Origin: Desulfocurvus sp.
GTDB lineage: Bacteria; Desulfobacterota; Desulfovibrionia; Desulfovibrionales; Desulfovibrionaceae
Direction of reading: 5' to 3'
Assembly: GCF_023230885.1 (NCBI RefSeq)
Contig: NZ_JALNWM010000053.1
Coordinates: 1-16,308, forward strand
DNA length: 16,308 bases
The notes under the pieces are model-generated. The model worked only from the letters and a program-made list of their open reading frames with translations, did no database searches and was not told where the DNA came from. Below, one piece after another: positions 1-9,329 of this stretch (position 1 is its first letter; the number at the start of each line of letters is the position of its first letter). A program made the position numbers and the translations under genes.

Positions 1-1242
1 GGCGGGGTCGCGGGCGAGCAGGGTCTTCACGTCGGGCGTGGCCACGGCGCGGGCCGGGGCGAGGTGGGCGGCCAGGGCCGCCACGGGCCCGGGGGTGCGC
101 AGTTCCTCGTCTCCCAGGCCGACCAGGAAGGTGTCGTCGCCGGGGGTCTGGGCGGGCTCCGGCAGCAGTCCGGCCACCTGCCCGGCGGCATCGGGCAGGG
201 CGGCCGGGGCGTTGGCCTCCTGGATGTCGGCCTCGGCCTGGGGCCGGGCCGGGGCCAGGTCGAACAGGGTGCCCTGCCGCTGGGCGCCGGGCGCGGCCGG
301 GGCCTTGGGCGGGGCGGTGGCCCCGGCCGGGGCCTTGGCGGCCAGGGCCAGCACGGCGGGCAGCTCGCGGCCCAGGGAGCGCAGCTCGAACTCGGCCAGG
401 AAGTCGGCCATGCCCCGGGCGTCGGGCGCGGCGCAGGCCAGGTCGTCCAGGTCCAGCTCCGGACAGGCCGTGATGTCCAGGGTGGTCAGCCTGCGGTAGA
501 GGAAGGCCTGGTCCATGTGCTCGGCCAGGCGCTGGCGCAGGGCGGGGGTGAAGTCGCCCGCGCCCGAGGCCACGGCCTCGCGCAGGGCCTCCAGGGTCGG
601 GTGCTCGTGCATCAGGCGCAGGGCGGTCTTGGGCCCGACCTTGGGCACGCCGGGGATGTTGTCGGCGCTGTCGCCGATGAGGGCCTGGAAGTCGGGCCAC
701 TGGGCCGGCGCGAGGCCGGTGTCGGCCCGGAAGTCCTCCAGGGTCAGCACGCTGTCCTTTTTGGCGCCCGGGTCCCAGATGACCACGCGCGGGCTCAGGC
801 ACTGGCGCAGGTCCTTGTCGGCGCCGACGATGACCACCGGGCGCCGGGGGCCCAGGCGCGCGGCCAGGGCGGCGATGCAGTCGTCGGCCTCCACGCCCTG
901 GCTGGTGACGGTCCTGAAGCCCATGAGGGCGATGGCGCGCAGGACGTGGTCCACCTGTGCGCGCAGGTCGTCGGGCATGGGCGGGCGCTGGGCCTTGTAG
1001 TCCGCGAACAGCTCGTGGCGGAAGGTCGGGCCCTTGCCGTCGAAGAAAAAGCCCGCGTAGCGCACGGATTCGGTGCGCAGCAGCCCGAAGAGCATGCGCA
1101 CGAACATGAACACGGCGTTGGTGGGGAAGCCGTCGGAGCGCGAGATGCCCGGGTTGGCGTAGAAGAAACGGTAGAGGAAGGCGTGCCCGTCCACGAGAAA
1201 GACGGGGTCCTGCTCCAGCCCGAGGCGGTCCTTGAGGGACAT
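1..1242 (-). CDS. polA: DNA polymerase I, N-terminal part (5'-3' exonuclease domain), runs off left edge
   Basis: Partial gene: the first 414 codons lie in the window and the frame stays open to base 1. Residues 1-290 form a FEN/5'-nuclease domain with the acidic metal ligands in order: VDGHAF (D18), FFFDGKG (D68), GVEADD (E118, D120, D121), GADKD (D142, D144), IGDSADN (D191, D194), then the helix-hairpin-helix PGVPKVGPKTA at 197-207. A Pro/Ala-rich linker (about 300-370) follows, and the start of the 3'-5' exonuclease-like domain (TFLVGLGDEEL) is visible. The enzyme removes RNA primers and fills gaps in replication and repair. The start at 1242 has AGGAG five bases upstream and lies 19 bases after the DHH gene, so it is probably co-transcribed with it. 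The linker holds QGTLF (323-327), resembling a sliding-clamp-binding motif. The polymerase domain is outside the window, so a free-standing exonuclease cannot be fully excluded, but linker and second domain favour Pol I. Confidence 0.93.
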   Translation of the reverse strand, partial: MSLKDRLGLEQDPVFLVDGHAFLYRFFYANPGISRSDGFPTNAVFMFVRMLFGLLRTESVRYAGFFFDGKGPTFRHELFADYKAQRPPMPDDLRAQVDHVLRAIALMGFRTVTSQGVEADDCIAALAARLGPRRPVVIVGADKDLRQCLSPRVVIWDPGAKKDSVLTLEDFRADTGLAPAQWPDFQALIGDSADNIPGVPKVGPKTALRLMHEHPTLEALREAVASGAGDFTPALRQRLAEHMDQAFLYRRLTTLDITACPELDLDDLACAAPDARGMADFLAEFELRSLGRELPAVLALAAKAPAGATAPPKAPAAPGAQRQGTLFDLAPARPQAEADIQEANAPAALPDAAGQVAGLLPEPAQTPGDDTFLVGLGDEELRTPGPVAALAAHLAPARAVATPDVKTLLARDPA

Positions 1243-1261
1243 GGAAGCTCCTGGCGGCGGG

Positions 1262-2281
1262 TTACTGGTTCTGGGCGGGGGTTTCCGGGGCGGGCTTGCG
1301 CGGGCGCTTGCGCTTGGCGTGCAGGCGCTTCCAGACGAAGGCCTCCACCGAGGGGTCGTCCTGTGCGGCGGCCAGGGGGATCTCGGCCCGGGCGGCGTTG
1401 ACGCGGCCCCCGGCGGAGCCGACATCGGCGAAGCAGCGCTGGGCGAACTTGCCCATGTCGCGGCGCAGCCCGTCGCCGCGGAAGATGACCACGGCCCTGT
1501 CGTCCACGATGCCGGAGATGGCCGTCCACGAGCGGCCCTGTACGCGCAGGAACAGGTCCGCCAGCAGGACCAGGATATCCGGGCTTTCGACGTGGTCCAG
1601 GAAGGCGAACAGGCCGTCGCCCATGACGCGCATCTTGAAGTACGCCTGGCAGAAGTAGCGCAGCCATTCGAGCTGGAATTCCGAGCGGTATATCTTGCGC
1701 AGCAGCAGGGAATCCGCGAATTTGTTCAGGTACTGGAACGCCCGCAGGTCGGCCTCGCAGAATGCGCGCTCGAAGGAGGACGTGTCCGTCTTGATGCCGT
1801 ATTGCAGGGCCGTGGCCAGGAACTTCCCCGGGCGGATGTCCATGTTGTAGAGGTATTCCGTGAGCAGGGTGGAGTTGGAGCCGTAGTCGGGCTGGATGTG
1901 CACGAAGTCGGCCTCCACGGGGTGCTCGTCGCTGCGCGGGTGGTGGTCGATGACGATGGAGAAGCGCAGGGCCGCGAAGTCCTTGTGGTGGTGGGGCTGC
2001 GAGTCCACCAGGGCGAAGCGGTCGAACTGGGCCGTGTAGTTGGGGTTCATGCGCCGGGTGGGGATGCGCAGGCTGGCGATCATCTCCAGGTTGTCGGGCC
2101 GGGAGATTTCGTTGACGTGGGCGATGCCCACGTCCTGCACGCGGTGGACCATGATCCGCTTGAGGGCCAGGGCCGAGGCCAGGGCGTCGGGATCGGCGTT
2201 GATGGCTATGAGCCAGCGTTCCTGCTTGCGGAACAGGGCCAGCAGGTCTTCGAGTCGGGGCAGGGTGCGGAAATAGGCCAC
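1262..2281 (-). CDS. DHH-family phosphoesterase (NrnA-like, DHH/DHHA1)
   Basis: 339 residues. An N-terminal DHH domain shows motif I NADPDALAS (D30, D32), VDSQPHHHKD (D93), the eponymous IDHHPRSDEHP (112-114) and YGSNSTLLTEYL. GIKTDT (162-167) follows, and a C-terminal DHHA1 glycine/arginine motif GSAGGRVNAARAEIP sits near residue 300. The tail is basic and Pro/Lys-rich. DHH/DHHA1 proteins of this size are typically metal-dependent nanoRNases, pAp phosphatases or cyclic-dinucleotide hydrolases in the cytoplasm; the substrate cannot be chosen from sequence. The start is GTG at 2281, with a GAGGA Shine-Dalgarno seven bases upstream that overlaps the end of cobU, whose stop is only three bases away: translational coupling is likely. 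Oddity: four residues before the DPD of motif I, where NrnA and GdpP carry a metal-binding His, this protein has Ala26. Confidence 0.85.
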   Translation of the reverse strand: MAYFRTLPRLEDLLALFRKQERWLIAINADPDALASALALKRIMVHRVQDVGIAHVNEISRPDNLEMIASLRIPTRRMNPNYTAQFDRFALVDSQPHHHKDFAALRFSIVIDHHPRSDEHPVEADFVHIQPDYGSNSTLLTEYLYNMDIRPGKFLATALQYGIKTDTSSFERAFCEADLRAFQYLNKFADSLLLRKIYRSEFQLEWLRYFCQAYFKMRVMGDGLFAFLDHVESPDILVLLADLFLRVQGRSWTAISGIVDDRAVVIFRGDGLRRDMGKFAQRCFADVGSAGGRVNAARAEIPLAAAQDDPSVEAFVWKRLHAKRKRPRKPAPETPAQNQ

Positions 2282-2284
2282 GGT

Positions 2285-2806
2285 CTAGTCCTCGGGCAGG
2301 GCCAGGGCCCGCCCGGCCACCACCAGGACGGCCCGGGCGCTGCGCTGCGCCAGTTGTCGGTTCAGGGCCCCCAGGGAGCGCACGAAGGCCCGGACCTCGG
2401 CCGTGGGCGCCACGGGCCCCAGGCCGACCTCGCAGGAAACGATGATGACCCGGGTGGGGCCCATGCCGTCCAGGGCGGCCAGCAGGGCGGCCACGCGCCC
2501 GGGCTCGTCCCCCGCGCGGCGGCAGGCGAAGAGCCAGAAGTCCAGGCTGTCCACCAGCACGGTGCCGTAGTGCCCGGCGGCGTCGGCCAGGGCCTCGGGC
2601 AGGGCTGTGTCCACCTCGCGCACGGGGATGCCCGGCCCGCGCCCGGCGCGGTGGGCCTGGATCTGCCGGCGGAAGCCCGCGTCCAGGGCGCGGCCCGTGG
2701 CCACGAACAGCCCCGGCCCCGGCGCGCGCGCCAGCAGCCGCAGGGCGTAGTCCGACTTGCCCGACTTTTCGCCGCCAAGGATCAGGGTCAGGTGGCCGCG
2801 TTCCAT
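2285..2806 (-). CDS. cobU: Adenosylcobinamide kinase / adenosylcobinamide-phosphate guanylyltransferase
   Basis: 173 residues, close to the usual length for CobU. It phosphorylates adenosylcobinamide and attaches GMP to give AdoCbi-GDP, the activated intermediate for nucleotide-loop assembly of cobamides. Visible: P-loop GGEKSGKS (11-18), VATGRALDAGFRRQIQAHRAGRG with the His (H52) that is guanylylated in the family, VLVDSLDFWLFA corresponding to the family's DCLTLWL segment, and VSCEVGLGPVAPTAEVRAF plus LNRQLAQ matching the conserved EVGxGxVP and LNQ regions. Start ATG 2806 lies inside the end of the cbiR-like gene (19-bp overlap), pointing to coupled expression of the two cobamide genes. The next gene begins three bases after this stop. 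No other cobamide synthesis gene is in the window. Confidence 0.9.
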   Translation of the reverse strand: MERGHLTLILGGEKSGKSDYALRLLARAPGPGLFVATGRALDAGFRRQIQAHRAGRGPGIPVREVDTALPEALADAAGHYGTVLVDSLDFWLFACRRAGDEPGRVAALLAALDGMGPTRVIIVSCEVGLGPVAPTAEVRAFVRSLGALNRQLAQRSARAVLVVAGRALALPED

Positions 2807-3564
2807 CGTTCCATCCAGTCCGCCAGCAGCGCCGCCGAGGCGAACAGGCCGGGGGCCTCGAAGATTTCGAGCATCAGCACGGCCTGGGGGCCGGTTTCGG
2901 CCAGCAGGCGCTCCAGCAGCGCGCGCCCGGTCCGGTCCAGCTCCGCCAGGGGCCTGTGCCGCCCGCCAGGGCCCGGCGCGCAGAGGTGCAGCATGCGCAC
3001 GCGCTCCCAGTCGCGCGCCAGGGCGGGCATAGGCTGGTTGTAAGCCATGAGGTGCCCCAAGTCCAGGCACAGCGACAGGCCCAGGGCCGCCGAGGGCGCG
3101 AGCAGCTCCCGCAGGTCGTTGCCGCGCACGTTCTCCAGGAGCAGGGCCGCCGGGTCCAGCCCGTGTCCGGCCCACAGGGCCACCAGGGCCTCCAGCTCCC
3201 GCACCGTGGCCGGGGGATGCAGCACATAGGCGCGGGGCTTCAGGAACGCGGCCTTGTCCGCCAGCCCGCGTACCGCGTCCCACACCGCCCCGGCCCCGCG
3301 CTCCCAGGGCAGGTCCAGGGGCAGGTGCACATGGCAGCGCAGGCCCAGCCGCGCCAGCTCCGCAGGCAGGTCCTGTGGCCCGTATTCCAGGCAGGCCTGC
3401 GTCTCGAAGAACAGCAGCCCCACCTCCGGGGCCAGCCCGGCCAGGAAGCGGCAGTTCCCGGCCACCGTGTCGGGCACCACGAAGGACGGCGCGGCCCAGG
3501 GCCGCCCCTGGCGCGTGAGCCGCTCCCCGGCCCGGCGGAATTCCTGTCTTCGTTCCTCGTGCAT
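2788..3564 (-). CDS. cbiR: CbiR-like cobamide-remodelling hydrolase (AP-endonuclease-2 TIM barrel)
   Basis: 258 residues with xylose-isomerase/AP-endonuclease-2-like barrel signatures and probable metal ligands in strand order: FFETQ (E54), CHVHLPL (H78, H80), VLHPP (H116), LLLENVRGND (E144), CLDLGHLMAY (D168, H171), MLHLCAP (H193) and MLEIFE (E233). CbiR, first described in Akkermansia muciniphila, belongs to this fold and hydrolyses the nucleotide loop of coenzyme B12 forms to release adenosylcobinamide phosphate, so that the lower ligand can be exchanged. The specific call rests on the fold plus a 19-bp overlap with cobU, whose product acts on the released corrinoid. The start ATG at 3564 has no strong Shine-Dalgarno; the first conserved block (PSFVVPDTVAGNCRFLA) begins at residue 26, so a start slightly downstream is possible. 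The alternative is a generic sugar-phosphate isomerase/epimerase-like protein of unknown substrate. Confidence 0.72.
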   Translation of the reverse strand: MHEERRQEFRRAGERLTRQGRPWAAPSFVVPDTVAGNCRFLAGLAPEVGLLFFETQACLEYGPQDLPAELARLGLRCHVHLPLDLPWERGAGAVWDAVRGLADKAAFLKPRAYVLHPPATVRELEALVALWAGHGLDPAALLLENVRGNDLRELLAPSAALGLSLCLDLGHLMAYNQPMPALARDWERVRMLHLCAPGPGGRHRPLAELDRTGRALLERLLAETGPQAVLMLEIFEAPGLFASAALLADWMERWNAAT

Positions 3565-3688
3565 GGCGCGGCACCGTTTTGCAGGCCTGCGCCCCCGGGG
3601 GGCGGGGGCTGGTTCGCGGAGGTCGGGGGGCGCCGGGGCCCGGGCGCGGGAAGGGCCCGCGCACACGTTCCGGCCGCTTCCGGCGGGG
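3565..3688. other. Intergenic gap between helicase and cbiR
   Basis: A 124-base GC-rich gap. It contains the 10-bp palindrome GCAGGCCTGC (3581-3590) and some GC-rich self-complementary sequence around 3640-3660, but no T-tract and no convincing promoter. It is too short for a cobalamin riboswitch and none of its conserved elements is recognisable. Confidence 0.5.
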
Positions 3689-6844
<3,156 letters not shown>

Positions 6845-6853
6845 GACCGGGCG

Positions 6854-6882
6854 ACTATACGGCCCCCGGCCCGCGCCCGCAA
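6854..6882 (-). promoter_or_regulatory. Predicted promoter of the PHP-UvrD gene with near-leaderless start
   Basis: Read on the minus strand: TTGCGG (6882-6877), a 17-base spacer, then TATAGT (6859-6854), five of six matches to the sigma-70 -10 box. The expected transcription start is near 6847, three bases before the ATG at 6844, and no Shine-Dalgarno is visible. The -35 box is weak (three of six). Confidence 0.45.
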
Positions 6883-6910
6883 GGCCCAAGGTGCCCGCCG
6901 CCGCCATGCG

Positions 6911-6939
6911 TTGCGCCGGGCGGCCGGGTGCCCTAGAGT
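6911..6939 (+). promoter_or_regulatory. Predicted promoter of the FMN split-barrel gene
   Basis: TTGCGC (6911-6916), a 17-base spacer, and TAGAGT (6934-6939). The implied start near 6946 gives a leader of about 33 bases containing the GGAG Shine-Dalgarno (6967-6970). It diverges from the helicase promoter, with about 30 bases between the two -35 boxes. Confidence 0.4.
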
Positions 6940-6978
6940 GGGGCCTGCCGAAACCTGCCCAACCCTGGAGAAGTGAAG

Positions 6979-7458
6979 ATGATCGAGCGCAAGCCGGAGC
7001 GGCGGATCACCGACCCCGAGGAACTGGCCCATGTACTGCGCAAGGCGCAGATCCTGCGCCTTGGCATGTGCGGCCCCGAGGGGCCGTATGTGGTGCCCAT
7101 GAACTACGGCATGGGCGAGGGCTGCCTGTTCCTGCATTCCTCGTGCTCGGGGCGCAAGGCGCGCACCCTGCGGGCGGACCCCCGGGTCTGCTTCGAGCTG
7201 GAAACGGACGTGGCGCTCATCGAGGACGACAAGCCCTGCGGGTTCAGCATGAAGTTCAAGAGCATCGTGGGCTTCGGGCGCGTGGTGGCCCTGGATTCCC
7301 TGGCGGAAAAACGCCAGGGGCTGCGGGCGATCATGGCTCATTACACGGGCAGGGAGTTCCCCGACGAGGCCTTCCCCGAGAAGGTGCTGGCCAGGACGTG
7401 CGTGATGCGCCTGGACATCGAGTCCATGACCGGCGCGCGCCACGGCTGGAACGGCTGA
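6979..7458 (+). CDS. Pyridoxamine 5'-phosphate oxidase-family flavoprotein (NimA-like)
   Basis: 159 residues, the normal size for the single-domain FMN-binding split barrel family. Family signatures: ILRLGMCGPEGPYVVPMNYG near 30-50, LFLHSSCSGRKARTLRADPRVCFELE near 53-78, and KSIVGFGRVVAL near 95-106. Members bind flavin and include 5-nitroimidazole reductases and general FMN reductases; the substrate cannot be inferred. Likely cytoplasmic and FMN-dependent. The start is ATG 6979, preceded by GGAG at eight bases' spacing; the in-frame GTG at 6973 is too close to that site. The gene is monocistronic and converges on ftsX with only 15 bases between the two stops and no obvious terminator. Confidence 0.85.
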   Translation: MIERKPERRITDPEELAHVLRKAQILRLGMCGPEGPYVVPMNYGMGEGCLFLHSSCSGRKARTLRADPRVCFELETDVALIEDDKPCGFSMKFKSIVGFGRVVALDSLAEKRQGLRAIMAHYTGREFPDEAFPEKVLARTCVMRLDIESMTGARHGWNG

Positions 7459-7473
7459 GCCCGGGCCGCGCGG

Positions 7474-8349
7474 CTACTCGCGCAGGGCCACCAGGCTGGC
7501 CAGCGCGCCCGCCAGGGCCATGCCTCCCGCCAGGGCCAGGCAGTGGCCCAGGGGCAGGAAGGCGAAGGTCATGTTCAGGGGCGGCGTGGCCGCGAGGTCG
7601 GCCAGGGCGAGATGGGCCAGGGCCAGCAGGCCCAGGGCCAGCGCGCCCCCCGCAAGCCCCTGGACGGCGCCGCCCACCAGCAGGGGCAGCTGGATATACC
7701 AGCGCCCGGCGCCCACAAGCCGCAGGATGTCCACCTCGTCGCGCCGCCCGGCCAGGGACAGGCGCACGGTGTTGCCCACCACCAGCGCGGCCGTGAACCC
7801 CAGCAGGCCGATGAGCGGCCAGAGCACCGTGCGCGCGAAGCGCTGCCAGGAGCGGGCCAGGTCGACCTGCAGGGCGCTGTAGTGGATGTCGGCCACGCCC
7901 GGGAGGCCCTGCAGGGCGCTCAGGGTCTGCTGCACGAAGACTGCGGGGTCGGCTTCGGGCGCGCGCAGGCTGACCACGGCCGTGGGCGGCAGGGCGCCGC
8001 CGGTGAGGCCGCCGATGGCCTTGGCCTCGCCGCCCAGGGCCAGCCCCAGCTCGTCCAGGGCCTGGGCCGGGGTGTAGGTGGTCTTGGCCTGGAAGCCGGG
8101 CAGGGCGTCCAGCCGGGCCCACTGGTCGCGCAGGGCGTCCTCGGGGGTGCCGGGCGCCCAGTAGACCTGGAAGACGAAATCGCCCCCGGCGGAAAGCAGG
8201 GCCTGGTTGAGGTTGACCAGCAGCAGCAGGAACAGCCCGGCCAGGAAGGCCGTGAGGGTCACGGCGCACAGGGTCAGGGCCTGGGCCAGGGGGTTGCGCC
8301 CCAGGTCGGCGACCCCGCGCAGCAGCAGGCGGGCCATGCGGGCGATCAT
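7474..8349 (-). CDS. ftsX: Cell division ABC transporter permease-like protein FtsX
   Basis: 291 residues with FtsX topology: a cytoplasmic N-terminus, TM1 about 24-46 (LTLCAVTLTAFLAGLFLLLL), a periplasmic domain about 50-170, TM2 near 176-196 (WPLIGLLGFTAALVVGNTV), the cytoplasmic segment RLSLAGRRDEVDILRLVGAG that is typical of FtsX, then two further TM segments to the C-terminus. FtsX forms the membrane half of FtsEX, which at the septum controls peptidoglycan hydrolases. ATG 8349 overlaps the ftsE stop by four bases (ATGA), indicating translational coupling. No hydrolase activator of the EnvC type is present nearby. Confidence 0.9.
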   Translation of the reverse strand: MIARMARLLLRGVADLGRNPLAQALTLCAVTLTAFLAGLFLLLLVNLNQALLSAGGDFVFQVYWAPGTPEDALRDQWARLDALPGFQAKTTYTPAQALDELGLALGGEAKAIGGLTGGALPPTAVVSLRAPEADPAVFVQQTLSALQGLPGVADIHYSALQVDLARSWQRFARTVLWPLIGLLGFTAALVVGNTVRLSLAGRRDEVDILRLVGAGRWYIQLPLLVGGAVQGLAGGALALGLLALAHLALADLAATPPLNMTFAFLPLGHCLALAGGMALAGALASLVALRE

Positions 8350-9104
8350 CGCCGCCCCCCGGGCTTGGGCCGGGCCGGGCCGTCCTCGGGCTCGGCCGGG
8401 GCGACCTCCAGGTCGGCGTCGCGCCAGCTGGCGGCGGTCACGCGCCCGTCGGTCAGCTCCAGGTGCCGCGCGCCGGGCACGGCGGCCATCACGTCGCGGT
8501 TATGGGTCGCCAGGATGATCGTCGTGCCGAATGTGTTGAACTGCTTGAAAATTTCCATGAGATGCAGGGCCAGGGCGCGGTCGAGGTTGCCCGTGGGTTC
8601 GTCGGCCAGCAGCAGCTGGGGGTTGACCACTATGGCCCGGGCGATGGCCACGCGCTGCTGCTCGCCGCCGGACAGCCACGAGCAGGGGCACAGGGCCTTG
8701 TCGTCCAGGCCCAGACTGCGCAGCACGGCGTTGACGCGCTTGCGTACGGTGGCCCGGGGCACGGCGCGCACCTCCAGGGGCAGGGCCACGTTGTCGGCCA
8801 CACTGCGCCCCGGCAGGATGCGGAAATCCTGGAAGACCACGCTCACCTGGCGGCGCAGCAGGGGCACCCGGGCGCCGGACAGGCCCTTGAGCTGGAACCC
8901 GGCGACCTCGGCGGCGCCGCGCCCCAGGGGCAGGGCCCCGTGCAGCAGGCGCAGCAGGGTTGTCTTGCCCGCGCCCGACGGGCCGCACAGGAAAAGGAAG
9001 CCGCCCTTGCCCAGGGAGAAGGTGACGTTGCGCAGGGCCCAGTGCGCGCCGAAGTTGTGCGACACATGCTGGACCCGGACCATGGGTTCGGGGGTGGTGT
9101 CCAT
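8346..9104 (-). CDS. ftsE: Cell division ATP-binding protein FtsE
   Basis: 252 residues. A complete ABC ATPase: Walker A GPSGAGKT (41-48), Q-loop VFQDF (90-94), signature LSGGEQQ (144-150), Walker B LLLADEP with catalytic E169, and H-loop ATHN (H201). The C-terminal 25 residues are an acidic/Pro-rich extension. FtsE powers FtsX conformational change during septal wall hydrolysis. The start ATG 9104 has no Shine-Dalgarno; the in-frame ATG at 9083 (residue 8, MVRVQHV) is an alternative closer to the conserved start but also lacks one. A predicted promoter would place the transcript start two bases upstream of 9104, which would explain the missing ribosome-binding site. Confidence 0.92.
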   Translation of the reverse strand: MDTTPEPMVRVQHVSHNFGAHWALRNVTFSLGKGGFLFLCGPSGAGKTTLLRLLHGALPLGRGAAEVAGFQLKGLSGARVPLLRRQVSVVFQDFRILPGRSVADNVALPLEVRAVPRATVRKRVNAVLRSLGLDDKALCPCSWLSGGEQQRVAIARAIVVNPQLLLADEPTGNLDRALALHLMEIFKQFNTFGTTIILATHNRDVMAAVPGARHLELTDGRVTAASWRDADLEVAPAEPEDGPARPKPGGRR

Positions 9105-9112
9105 GCCGGGGC

Positions 9113-9141
9113 AGGGTAGCGCGTTTGTCCTGGCAGGGCAA
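9113..9141 (-). promoter_or_regulatory. Possible ftsE promoter, near-leaderless geometry
   Basis: Minus strand: TTGCCC (9141-9136), a 17-base spacer, TACCCT (9118-9113). Matches are four of six and three of six, so this is weak by sequence alone. The predicted start at about 9106 gives a two-base leader before ATG 9104. Confidence 0.25.
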
Positions 9142-9240
9142 TGGCTCCCGCCACGGGCCGGTCGGCGCGCCCCCGCCCGGACGGCAGGGGGAGGCCGGGG
9201 GCCGCGGGCCGGTCGGAAACTGCGGGCTGCGGGGACGCGG

Positions 9241-9267
9241 AAAAGCCCGGGGCGCGCGGCGCGCCCC
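9241..9267 (-). terminator. Hairpin with short T-run after the HD-GYP gene
   Basis: Read on the minus strand: GGGGCGCG, a three-base loop, CGCGCCCC (stem 9267-9249), then GGGC and TTTT (9244-9241). The perfect 8-bp GC stem is strong but the T-run is short and offset by four bases. It is placed about 60 bases downstream of the HD-GYP stop and upstream of the ftsE promoter, the right position for separating the two units. Confidence 0.45.
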
Positions 9268-9329
9268 GCATGGCCGGGCGGCCCGGGCCCTTGCGCTGGC
9301 GCGGCGGGTCGCCGTTTCGGGGCGCGCCG

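Noticed and set aside
64..3043. Long plus-strand open frames (64-1401 and 1232-3043) opposite polA, the DHH gene and cobU
   Set aside because: Gly/Ala/Val/Gln/His-rich translations without motifs; they mirror the GC-biased codons of the recognised minus-strand genes.
3565..3688. Cobalamin riboswitch before cbiR
   Set aside because: The 124-base gap is too short and no B12-box-like sequence or conserved stems could be seen.
6973..6978. GTG start for the FMN split-barrel gene
   Set aside because: It would sit only two bases after the GGAG ribosome-binding site; ATG 6979 has correct spacing.
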